NCBI GenBank assembly: GCA_003614735.1 | Contig: KZ992575.1 | Location: 1-29,073 of the forward strand | DNA length: 29,073 bases | Reading direction: 5' to 3' | Origin: Thamnocephalis sphaerospora | Taxonomy: Eukaryota > Zoopagomycota > Zoopagomycetes > Zoopagales > Sigmoideomycetaceae | In this document: in pieces, positions 19,243 through 28,625 of the stretch | Numbering within the stretch: position 1 is the stretch's first letter | Layout: every line of letters begins with the position of its first letter | Notes under the pieces: model-generated | Seen by the model: the letters and a program-made list of their open reading frames with translations, nothing else | Database searches by the model: none | Told to the model about the DNA's origin: nothing | Position numbers and translations under genes: made by a program

Positions 19243-21319
19243 ATGTGCAATTTTATCGAGCTACTCAACACTAGCGCAGGGTTGCTACTGCTGCTACTAG
19301 CCGGCACATATACTGTCTATGTAATGGTACGATAACGTGCTTTAAGCACGCAAGCGTGAATGCATCGCTCAATCAGTCTCAACGGCGAACAGACAACGCG
19401 CTGGTTTGCGGGACCGCTTGCTTCCATACCTGGCCCATGGCACACTCGCATTACCAGCATTCCGTATTATGTATCGTCACTGCGTGGTACATCCTGGAGT
19501 CGCATAGCCAATCTTCATACTGTCTATGGCCCTATTGTGCGTCTTGGTAAGCTTACAGCCGCTCATTGTCATGCGTCATTGGCGCTAATGTATGGTCTTG
19601 TGCAGATCCCAATACTGTTAGCATTACAGATATGGATGCAATCCGTGCTGTTCTGTCTACACAGCGGTTTCGCAAAAGTGACTTGTACAAGACAATACAG
19701 TTTGGTAAAGAGAGCAACATTATTGCAGAACGGTAATCACCGCGCGTACCGTAATGTTAGTAGTGAAATCTCACAAAACATATCCGCATGCTATAGCGAC
19801 CCGGAAGCGCACAAGTCACGGGTGAGTTTACCGTGCATCAGTTGTAAGCGCCAAACGTGCTTACCGTGTATCTCGCGCTGTGCAGAAAAGGAGGATTGCG
19901 CCAGCGTTTTCCAACGTATCCATGCTCAATCTGGAGCCCATCATCATGGATGCGGGCATATCCCAGCTTATCAGCACCATCGAGCAGAAGAACGCTAGAG
20001 GGGTGCCAGTGGATCTCTATCGTCTGTTGGTATGTATGACGCTCGACATTACCGGCGCCATAGCCTTTGGTGGCTCCTTCAAAATGCTTTGCACCGATGT
20101 ACATCCGATTATTAGCCGGATGCACAGCATTCTGCTATCTGCAGCCGGTGTAGGTTACCGCTAATCCCAACTGGAACGTACGCCTATCTTACTGAAAACG
20201 CTGCAGCGTCACATATTTGGTAGCAAGCTTTCAGAACTGATATTTCCAGCATTTAGGCGCGATGAGACCGCGCTTATCCAGGTATTTGAAATTGCGGGTG
20301 CATAGCCCGATTTAATGCTAACGCGCCTCAACGATGCACAGTACGCTATCGACATGATTAAGCAGCGTCTTGCGGTCGAAAATCCACCAAAAGACATACT
20401 TCAATCGCTGATAGAGGCGGATGACGAGGATACTGGCGAAAAATTCTCCACAACTCAACTGGCCTCGGAGATCATTATAATGATGTAAGCGCGCTTGTGC
20501 ACGAATCTGTCACGTATCTCGCTTATATAGACCCGAGTATAGTATTGCTGGCTCAGATACTACCTCGGCTGCATTGGCGTGGCAAGTGTTGCTGCATGCG
20601 GTAGATTTGCCATTGTCTAGTAGCTCACAATGCCAATCTCAGGACAATGATTCTGCTGTTTGAGCATCCCGACTGTCTCCACCGTCTTGTGCAAGAGCTG
20701 GACACCGCGCTACCTGCCATCGACGAGCCCATTACGCACAGCAAGGTGATGGATCTCCCGTATCTCAATGCAGTCCTGTACGAATCACTGCGCCTTCGGA
20801 CGCCCATTTCAACCGCCCTTCCGCGCATAACACCACCTGAAGGGGCAGTGCTATGCAACTACTTTGTTCCGGGCGGAGTAAGTCACATTCGCTACAGGGC
20901 GACGCTACACATGAGCTAACCGTGTGCTCAGACGGTAATAGATATAGCTTTGTACGCGATATCTACCAGCACAAGCAATTATGATCGCCCAAAAGTGTTT
21001 GATCCGGATCGCTGGCTGGTGTCACCAGAGCTTGTATCTGAGATGAAGAAAGCGCATATGGCATTTAGCATGGGACCACGCGTGTGCATAGGGAAAAAGT
21101 AAGCAATGCACGTCGCGTCCGTTTTCCATGTGTCGCGTTGGCTAACACTGCATACGTACAAGCCTGGCTTGGCTGAAGATGCGGATGACCTTGGCGTCAC
21201 TGCTGCGCACATTCACATTTGAGCTTGTTCCTGGGCAGAATCTTCAGCCAACACTACGTTCTGTATTGAGGCCGATGGATTCCAAGCTGCTGGTTACTGC
21301 GTCAAAGCGCGCCGTCTGA
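19243..21319 (+). CDS. Cytochrome P450 monooxygenase, membrane anchored
   Basis: Heme-thiolate monooxygenase of unknown substrate. Exons: 19243-19326, 19393-19546, 19606-19732, 19797-19821, 19886-20281 (or split), 20342-20484, 20543-20581, 20643-20877, 20932-21098, 21163-21319. The N-terminus has a membrane anchor (residues about 12-28, LLLLLLAG) and the hinge ASIPGPW. Further landmarks are HKSRKRRIAPAFS (C-helix), I-helix AGSDTTS, K-helix ESLR, PDRW and the heme loop FSMGPRVCIGK. Exon 4 is only 25 nt and the intron after the I-helix (20582-20642) is GC-AG. A TAA lies in frame at 20162-20164. It is removed if a GTAGGT...CTGCAG intron at 20150-20206 is spliced (about 489 residues), but that also removes a protein-like segment RTPILLKTLQ. 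Otherwise it is a nonsense change in a 508-residue gene. The exon 1/2 border is uncertain by a few codons. Confidence 0.88.
20582..20642 (+). other. P450 intron, GC-AG
   Basis: The donor is TG|GCAAGT and the acceptor ATCTCAG. Exons join as TSAALAW-TMILLFEHP, which restores the normal I-helix to J-helix sequence. A GT donor 19 bp downstream (GTAGAT, 20601) leaves the next exon out of frame. Confidence 0.8.
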
Positions 21320-22508
21320 TTTCCAGCAAGCGTCGTTTGGGATGTGATACGGCTATAAAGTCTATGCTTGTTTGCTGCAGGTCAGACCGCACTGTATAGC
21401 GATGCTCAATGAGTTGATGCATGTATGCAGACATGGCTGCTCTCTCTCTGCACAGCATTGTTTTGCAATTGCACGAACCTGCCATCTACTATGTGCTTAA
21501 GTCGCCATGCATGGCCACGGCAAGCATAGAGCACAGTGGCTATTTAGATACAGCAACTCATCCGTACAGCGGTCAAAGCAATGTATTTTGAGCGCCGAGC
21601 ACCGAAAAGCGTCTGGCACCGCTGCAGCTGCAGCCGATTCTAAATACGCCGCCAATACGTAACCAAATGCTTTGGCGGTGACAGTGGAGTTTACTATGCC
21701 TTAGACGCGCTCACATGTCTACTCCACGCCATCGTGCAAGCATGACTAGCGCGTCACGACCTGCGATATAAAGCAAGGCAGTCGTCGTTAAACTCTGCAA
21801 GACTGCTTGTCGAGTCCGTCCAGGCAAGTCACTTTGCTGCTTTCCCTGTTTCTTGTATGCTGGCTAGCACCACATACGAACCTTTTGTCTGTGCTATTGT
21901 CATTATCTTGTCGACTGGCTAGCACATGTGTGAGAAAGTGAGGGTGGCGCTAAAATATGAAGACCAGGATGTGTTACCAGGCAGGTGTGTGCGGATTACA
22001 CGCGCAACGCAGTTCGCAAAAGTGCCGAACGAGTGACCGGCTGCGGGGATGGCGGTGAGAATGGCAGTCCCAACCTAGTCGACGACATCTGGATTGGGCC
22101 ATGAATGCCCAGCCTGTAGCTTGACGACGTGCATGGATAATGACATCGTGCATGCGCTGGATTGCAGCGTTTACAAATGGTGTTCTCCGACTACTGTTAC
22201 ACAGCAGCCCTATCTCGTGGCACACTGTGCAGTTTGCAGGCGCGCAGTAAGCCAACGGCGTATGAGTGAACTTTCAAGCCAAGCTAGTCACGTTGCAGTA
22301 TAGAGCAGTGTAGCTACAAAGCGTGGAGACTCGAGAGCGCATGGTGTAACGAACAATTGGATCTGTGGCATCTGCAGTCGGCGGGCTGTTCGACATATAG
22401 CCCGGTAGATGGGCTTGGGTCAGGCAAAGTGGCATGCACCCACCCCTTTTCTTCCCAGCCGACACGACCGTGCTTTAGTTCAAGCAGGCTACATCGACTC
22501 TCAAACGA
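21320..22508. other. 1.2-kb intergenic region between the two P450 genes
   Basis: No frame resembles a known protein. A TATA-like GATATAAAG lies near 21765 and a 36-codon frame begins at an ATG near 21926, but neither can be tied to a gene. It presumably holds the first P450's 3' end and the second P450's promoter. Confidence 0.4.
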
Positions 22509-24364
22509 ATGCTACAGACTCTGTTCAGCTTTCTAGCCCAGCCGGTAGAGGCAATTGTAGCAGTTCGCTGGGCGCTTGCAGCAGGCGGGGTCGCATATGC
22601 TGTGTATCGCCTGCTGGAATCTAGCAAGCAAGCAAGTACATGTGCAAGTATTTGTCGATGCATCAAGACTAACGACGCCATGAATGTGCAACAGCTTAAC
22701 GAGCCGCCCGTGGTGCCATACAAATGGCCGTTCATTGGACATACATTCGAGTTTGGAGAGCGCGCCGCTCAGTTTCTTGAGCAGTGCCATCAAAAGGTCA
22801 GTAGTAACAGCTCGTTCTGCAACTACCAAACTCGGCGCTCACAAGACAGCTTGGTTAGCACGGCCCAACATTCACCGTGGTCATTGCAGGTAGACCCTTC
22901 ACCGTCATTGGGCCAGATCTGGTCACCGAGGTAATGGGTATTCACGAGGATGTGATGAGCTTCAACACAGCCATCCAAGACGTAAGCCACCACTGCGCTG
23001 TAGTGCATATTCATTGCGTGATACTAAGCTATGCATGTTTTTGCTAGACTTTCAGCATGGAGTACTGCTTTCGGAACAAGGATGCCATCAAAAAGTTACC
23101 CAAGCATGTCCTTCACAGCCACCTACCAGACATTATGCCTGTGCTTCTAGAAAGAGTGGTGAGAGAGTACGCCGATGTCTTTGGCAAAGCAATCAACGCA
23201 AACAGAGTGGTGCAGGATATAAGCAGCATCGTCAGCGAGGCAGTCCTGAACAGTAGTAAGCACTGCAAAGAATCAGCGCGCAATGCAACCAAGCGATTGC
23301 ATTGACACTTTACGCGGCGTCCGCTCTTTCTCTAGTGCTAGTAACCTGCTTTGACGACCAGGTGCGCGCATATCTCGGCATATCGTGCAAGCAAGTGCTA
23401 ACACAGCGCTTGTCTTCCCAAACAACAGCAAATCAGCCATCATCCGGATATGATAGCCACGATAACCGACTTTTGTAGCAAGTTCCATCAGATGTCTGGC
23501 TTTCAAAACTTGTTTCCAGTTAGATCAGTTGGACGCCTGCCACTACTTTTGGCGGCCACCGCAAGGAAGCATCATCATATCCTGGACTCGATCATACTGC
23601 CCGAGATTGCGCGTCGACGCGCGGCGGCAGAAAAGGATCCCAAATTTATACCACCAAAGGATCTTTTGCAGCTCTTTTGCGACTCCAGCACGCCAGAGGG
23701 CATCAAGGAGGCTCCCAGAGATGTGATCAGTTACATAATGTTCGTTACCACTGTATCAACCTTTGACGTTGCTCTTCCGGCCACAAACTTTCTCTACGAC
23801 ATCGCAAGTCATCCAAAAGTACGCGAAAAGATATACCAGGAACAGCAGCAGATTATTGCTCGACATGGCACGGCATTCAGCAAAGAGGCACTGCGTGATA
23901 TGACATATTTGGATGCGTGTCTGCGCGAAACCCTTCGTCTGCATGCTGACGCCGTAATTGTGGCTCGCACAGCCATGCGCGATGTAACGCTATCCAATGG
24001 CACTTGCATTCCCAAAGGTCGCTTCTGTTTCATGCATGTGCGTGCCTTCAACCGCGCACCCAAATTTCACAAAAACGCCGACGAATACCTACCGGATCGG
24101 ACTGCCGACTTGCCCAGCCAAAGGGCCGTCACGCGTAGTCCTGGATACGTGACATTTGGCTTGGGCAGACGGGCGTGTCCAGGAAGATTTCTAGCTGTAG
24201 ACATGCTCAAGTCGCTTGCCGCCTGGCTGTTGCGCAACTACGATTTTACCATCGAGCCTGGGCAACACACGGCTGACGGAACATACGGCAGTAGTGACCA
24301 TCTGTCTGCACCTAGGCCAATCTTATTTACTCCACGCGATCCCAAGTCAGTCTCGAGCACGTAA
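22509..24364 (+). CDS. Cytochrome P450, CYP51/CYP7-like layout, with an atypical I-helix
   Basis: Exons: 22509-22796, 22859-22981, 23048-23255, 23336-23361, 23429-24364; 526 residues. The N-terminus has a hydrophobic anchor (residues about 15-35, IVAVRWALAAGGVAYAV). Then come VPYKWPFIGHTFEFG, GPTFTVVIAGRPFTV, the K-helix ETLR in CLRETLRLHAD, the meander with YLPDR, and the heme loop FGLGRRACPGR. Exon 4 is 26 nt; its acceptor and the next one were chosen so that TCFDDQ-QISHHPDMIATI reads through. The I-helix reads IMFVTTVSTFDVALPATNFL and lacks the usual (A/G)Gx(D/E)T oxygen-activation motif. The gene is not a duplicate of the neighbouring P450, being clearly different in length, exon pattern and sequence. 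The substrate is unknown. Confidence 0.9.
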
Positions 24365-25564
24365 GCTGGACGGTGTGTTGCATTTGTTGTCAGTCATGGT
24401 CATGTCAGGCCTGCTTAGCACACAAACTCTACAGTAAAGGTGTTGATGTTTACTATGGAAACATAGCCAAGTTGGCACAAACAAGTGGGCGAGCTGTAAT
24501 GAATACTAGAATACTTTAGTCGTAGGCAATATTGTAGTAGCAGTGGGCAACCGTGTTTTACGAGAATCTGCTACGTTTGCTCTTCCTGCCATGCTGCAAT
24601 GTGCAAACACGTTGGTCAAAAGGTAGTGTGCCTGCCAGCTAAACCATCAGCATGTGTACGACGCAACGCTTGCAGCTGTGATCTGCGCGCTGAGTGACGG
24701 TATCACCGCACTTACACTTTTACTACTTGCTGTCGTACCCTCTGCCGCGGCACCACAATCGATTTGAGATAGAATTACCCGGCGGCGCCATTGTATGGAG
24801 TCGACATGGATGTAAAACCAGCTCATTCGCGCCCGGCCGACATTGGTGTGGTCGCCATTTTCACGCTGCACGTTGTCCTGTAACAGCGCCGTGTATGAGC
24901 AAAAAGGGACTTGACCTATGCCAGTTGTTGCATGTTCGCGTGGTTCCCGATCCGGGGTAAATTAGTGGACATTATAGACCCGCATTAGCAGGAGCTTTGG
25001 TGTCAGATGTGCAAAGACGGTAGAAAATGGGCCGTTTATAAACTGGCGGCATCTTTGGAATTTTCCCCTTCCTAGTGACTACGATGGACAAGCGTTACAA
25101 GTTTGATGATAACAGTCACTGGAAACGGCTTATGCGACATTGTGTGGCGTTTTGTGCGTTTCTTGTCGTGTTTGGAACGGCGCATATCGGTCTACAGCAT
25201 TCTCGTTTGTCTCTGTGTTTATCAGCCGTAGAATCTACTACGTCGCAGGCTATATAAGACGGCAAGGTCGTATACAGGCCGAATACCATCACAGCACGTC
25301 ATCTGCCTGCCACCCACCGCTACCCACCAAACCGCACAGGTTCTCTTTACAACGCATCGCAAGAATACTAAACGACTCTACTCCCACCCGCTTAGACAGC
25401 ACCCTTAGCCCCACCTTTCCGCAAGCCGTAAAGCTCACGCTAAACCTCTCTATCGCCCTCAACGCTCGACAGACCGTTCAAACAAACTTCCATCTTCGCT
25501 AGCAGCATCACGTTCACACTCATCTCGTCGCACCCTATTTGCAAGCACTACACCCATCGTCACT
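24365..25564. other. Intergenic region with promoter and leader of the small secreted gene
   Basis: The left part shows no supported gene. A short plus-strand frame around 24656-24769 contains a leucine-rich stretch (LTLLLLAVV) but ends quickly. The right part holds a TATA box and a G-poor leader, listed separately. Confidence 0.45.
25251..25257 (+). promoter_or_regulatory. TATA box of the small secreted protein gene
   Basis: TATATAA lies 308 bp upstream of the ATG at 25565. The following transcript leader, from about 25285 to the ATG, is very poor in G and rich in C, A and T, as often seen at strongly expressed fungal genes. Use as a promoter is inferred. Confidence 0.6.
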
Positions 25565-25975
25565 ATGCCTAGCCTTACTCGCATTGTCCTGGCCGCATGC
25601 GCTCTAGCGCTGCCGCTGATGAGCCACGCGCTTCCACAGCCTACAGAACTGGCCAATTCCGTTTTCACCGTGTCGGTGGCGCAAGAGTCTCACGTTATTC
25701 CCAACAGTAATAAGTTTAAGAATAACGTGCATGTCCGCGCGATGCGCAACGGCAATGTCATCTTTACCAAGGACTATGAGCACACGAGCCTGGCCATGTT
25801 CGTGGACAAGGGTCCAGAGTGCGACAATGGCGTATGCCTGGACTTTGAGTGGGAAAAGGGCTCGGGCGCAAACCACGCGCGAGTCACCCTCAAGTACCCT
25901 GGTCTCATTCAGCGAAGCAACACCGCTGAGATAAGCATGGAGGCTGACAAGCTCACCCAGGTCAGGCTCTACTAG
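25565..25975 (+). CDS. Small secreted protein, unknown function
   Basis: A single-exon frame of 136 residues. Residues 1-22 are a good signal peptide (MPSLTRIVLAACALALPLMS), with likely cleavage after SHA, followed by LPQPTELANS. The mature part, about 113 residues, is mixed polar and alternates short beta-like stretches (FTVSVAQESHVI, VHVRAMRNGNVIF, HARVTLKYPGL). It has two cysteines close together (ECDNGVC), which could form one disulfide. I do not recognise the family. A strong TATA box and a G-poor leader upstream suggest high expression. No intron is needed. Confidence 0.8.
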   Translation: MPSLTRIVLAACALALPLMSHALPQPTELANSVFTVSVAQESHVIPNSNKFKNNVHVRAMRNGNVIFTKDYEHTSLAMFVDKGPECDNGVCLDFEWEKGSGANHARVTLKYPGLIQRSNTAEISMEADKLTQVRLY

Positions 25976-26199
25976 TGCACTGTACGCTCAAGCAATCGCA
26001 GCATTCGCTTGTCACCGTCCGGTTCGGTGTTACGGGTGTGCATGTTGTCCGCCACCATTGCCGCGTCGCATTCACACTGCCCATGTACAACTAAAGCGTT
26101 TTGTCTTGCCATTACTATTGCTTCGTGTATTACTGCGCGCGTGTCCAACGTCTTTTAATGCGAAACGTCATGACACATGCTAATCGCCACTATGCTTGT

Positions 26200-27242
26200 T
26201 CACAGTTCGCAGCCTAGGAGCAGGTTGTCGATGAGGCGCGCGCTAGGCATACGTATAGCACCAGAGATGATGGCGCCGTCTTCGCCGATATTGTCAAGCT
26301 CATCGAGCGTGCGTGGGTGGGCTAAGCTAAGATACTCCAACGATACGTTCGGTGCTGCACTGATCTCAGCGTTTGCCAGCTCCATGAGAGCACTTCGGCG
26401 ACGCTCGCCCTCTAGATAGGCCGTCTGCGCACGGCGCAGCGCCTTGTACAGTGCAATCGCAGGCTGCCGCTCCTCTGCCGTCAAATAGCGGTTGCGGCTG
26501 CTCATAGCTAGACCATCCTGTTCGCGCGTCGTCTCCACCACCGTCATCTCAACCGGGAGGCATAGGTTGCGAATCAGCGAACGCACCACCACGCACTGCT
26601 GCGCATCCTTTTGTCCAAAGAATACGCGATCCGGCTGAACCAGGTTGATCAGCTTGGTAACGATGGTGGCAACACCGCGGAAAAAGTGCGGTCGTGTCAC
26701 GCCCTCCATCTGATGCGACAAACCGAGCACTTCAACAAAGGCGCCGCGTTGATCTTTGCGTACGGTGGTAATGCCGTCCGGGTAGACCGACTCGTTGCTC
26801 GGCGCAAACACCACATCGGCCAGACATCCTGTGGCTGATGCGTCCGTCTGGCGGGCAGCATCTTTTGCGCTGCCGCCCAGCAGGGCAATATCCTGCTGTA
26901 GTGTGCGCGGATACTGGTCCAGGTCCTCATGCGGCGCAAATTGGGACGGATTCACGTAGATGCAGACCACAACCAGGTCACAGCTGGTGCGTGCGCGGCG
27001 CACTGCAGCGTAGCTAGGCGTTAGTCTGTGCGCAACAGCGTCCGCTACGACTAGTGCGTACCCAGATTCAAATGTCCGTCATGAAGCGCGCCCATGGTCG
27101 GCACCATGCCCACCGTCTTGCCCGCCATCAGTGCGTTGCGTCGCCAGCGTCGCAAATCAGCCACTGAATGTATGAGCAGCGGCGCGCGGCTGTCGTCTAT
27201 CGTCCAGTAAACATTCGCGTCAATATTAGTGGACCGTATGAC
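26200..27242 (-). CDS. PAN6: Pantothenate synthetase (pantoate-beta-alanine ligase), 5' end unresolved
   Basis: It joins pantoate and beta-alanine with ATP to give pantothenate, the CoA precursor. Exon 27002-26200 encodes 267 residues; an upstream exon ends at 27062 (donor GTACGC, acceptor CTGCAG) and stays open up to 27242. Nucleotidyltransferase motifs are present: VPTMGALHDGH (HIGH-like), YVNPSQFAPHED, HFFRGVATIV, FFGQKDAQQ and the KMSKS-like AMSSRNRYL. A Ser/Ala/Asp-rich insert (GGSAKDAARQTDASATG) is typical of eukaryotic versions. The family N-terminus is partly visible (IHSVADLRRWR) but no in-frame ATG precedes it. The open frame begins right after a TAG that could be a splice acceptor (CATAG|GTC), so a further 5' exon probably exists; otherwise translation starts internally near MAGKTVGMVPTMG. 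It is head to head with ALG14. Confidence 0.88.
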
Positions 27243-27485
27243 CTATGCTAGGTGTACAACAAGCGTCCTTTACATACCCGAGAGGTTTGTTGCTCCAAGC
27301 ATGCTGGCGGAATGTCTGGGGGCAAAAGGGCATGCAGAGGTGGTACTGAGTGCTGCGGCTGGTGCTGCTGTTTGGTAAATAGCACGCGGGCTGCCGGTTG
27401 CTTGGGCCAGTTGCCTAGTCGACAAGTCGCTTCTTTCCTATCGCCGCCCGCCTGTTCGCACATAATATTGCATCGTGCATGCGTC

Positions 27486-27703
27486 ATGACCTCCTATTGG
27501 CTTCTTACTGCTGTTGTCTACGTGGGCTGTCTGGTGGCGCCGCTAGCCCTGGTGCTACTGATACGGCTGTGGTATCTGACGCCGGGTCTGTCGGGGCGGA
27601 AGACACCAGCACTCGTGCTGCGTGAGAACACCTGCCGAGTCGGCGTGCTGCTCGGTTCAGGTAAGTCGTAAAGCGCGTGCGCGTGTCGTCCGCATTGCCA
27701 ACG

Positions 27704-27736
<33 letters not shown>

Positions 27737-28433
27737 TTAGGCGGACACACGTCGGAAATGCTGGCTCTGCTGGAGAGTATGGACGCAACACGCTACTCGC
27801 CGCGTATCTATCTGGTCACCCAAGGCGACACGCTTAGTGAGGAGCGAACGCGAGTCTGGGAGGGGCAGCGCGGACAGCAGGACGGTGACCATGCACGTAT
27901 CATGCTGCGGGTCTGCTCCATTCATGGCTGCATCTGACGGCTGCTACCCGCCATAGTTTGTCATATGCCAGCTGCCGCGAGCGCGCAATGTTGGCCAGAG
28001 TTTCTTGACGGCGCCATGGTCTGTGCTACAGACGGCATATTCCGCTGCCGGCATTCTTTGGCATTACCGGCCAGATCTAGTAGGTGATACGTCTGGGAAC
28101 TGGCGTGATGCTGCGCTGCTCATCAGGTCGCCTTAGATTGTTTGCAATGGTCCAGGCACCTGCGTGCCCGTGTGCGTGATTGCGCTCATCTACCGTGTAA
28201 GAAGCGTCCACATGTGAGGCTGCTGCCGTCAGCTTACACTACCGCATCCATGCGCATTGTAGGCGTTGTGGCTATGTCCCACCCGCACGCTCTATGTCGA
28301 GTCGTTTGCACGTACAAGCACATTGTCGCTCACAGGCCGCATTCTGTATCCGCTGGTGGACAACTTTGTCGTGCAATGGCCGGAGCTGCAGAAACGCTAT
28401 CCACGCGCGCTCTATCGTGGCGTGCTGGTGTAG
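27486..28433 (+). CDS. ALG14: ALG14, UDP-GlcNAc transferase subunit
   Basis: ALG14 anchors the catalytic subunit ALG13 at the ER membrane. Together they add the second GlcNAc to dolichol-PP-GlcNAc in N-glycan assembly. Exons: 27486-27660, 27741-27910, 27957-28079, 28137-28196, 28263-28433; 232 residues, matching the family. The N-terminal transmembrane segment (residues about 5-30, VVYVGCLVAPLALVLLI) is followed by VGVLLGSGGHTSEMLALL, the family signature. Later come YSPRIYLVTQGD, LPRARNVGQSFLTAPWS, RPDL-IVCNGPGTCVPVC, TLYVESFARTSTLSLTGR and FVVQWPELQKRYP. The end of exon 2 is the least certain border. Intron 1 carries a (CTG)9 run next to its acceptor. It is tail to tail with the carboxylase gene. 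Confidence 0.93.
27708..27734 (+). repeat. (CTG)9 trinucleotide repeat in ALG14 intron 1
   Basis: Nine perfect CTG units end six bases before the intron 1 acceptor GCTTAG, where a pyrimidine tract would normally lie. Confidence 0.95.
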
Positions 28434-28625
28434 GAAGACGCGCATTATCGTGCCCACAGCGTGCTAGCCATTGCGTGCACATGATAATTACACCGTGGGA
28501 CATGGCGTTGGCCATGGTGGAACAAGCGGAGCATGCCGGCGCGCCATCTTTAATACACAAAACATCGCCACTGCAAAGCGCGGTGTTGTCGCCATTATTA
28601 TCGCCGTTCCTGCTTGTGTTCCGGC

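Noticed and set aside
19336-19350. Perfect palindrome CGTGCTTTAAGCACG in the first P450 intron
   Set aside because: Short and isolated, with no second copy or known binding factor, so it was not called as a site.
12899-24364. XDH plus two P450 genes as a secondary-metabolite cluster
   Set aside because: There is no backbone synthase, transporter or cluster regulator nearby, and XDH is a housekeeping purine enzyme. The two P450s are unrelated to each other.
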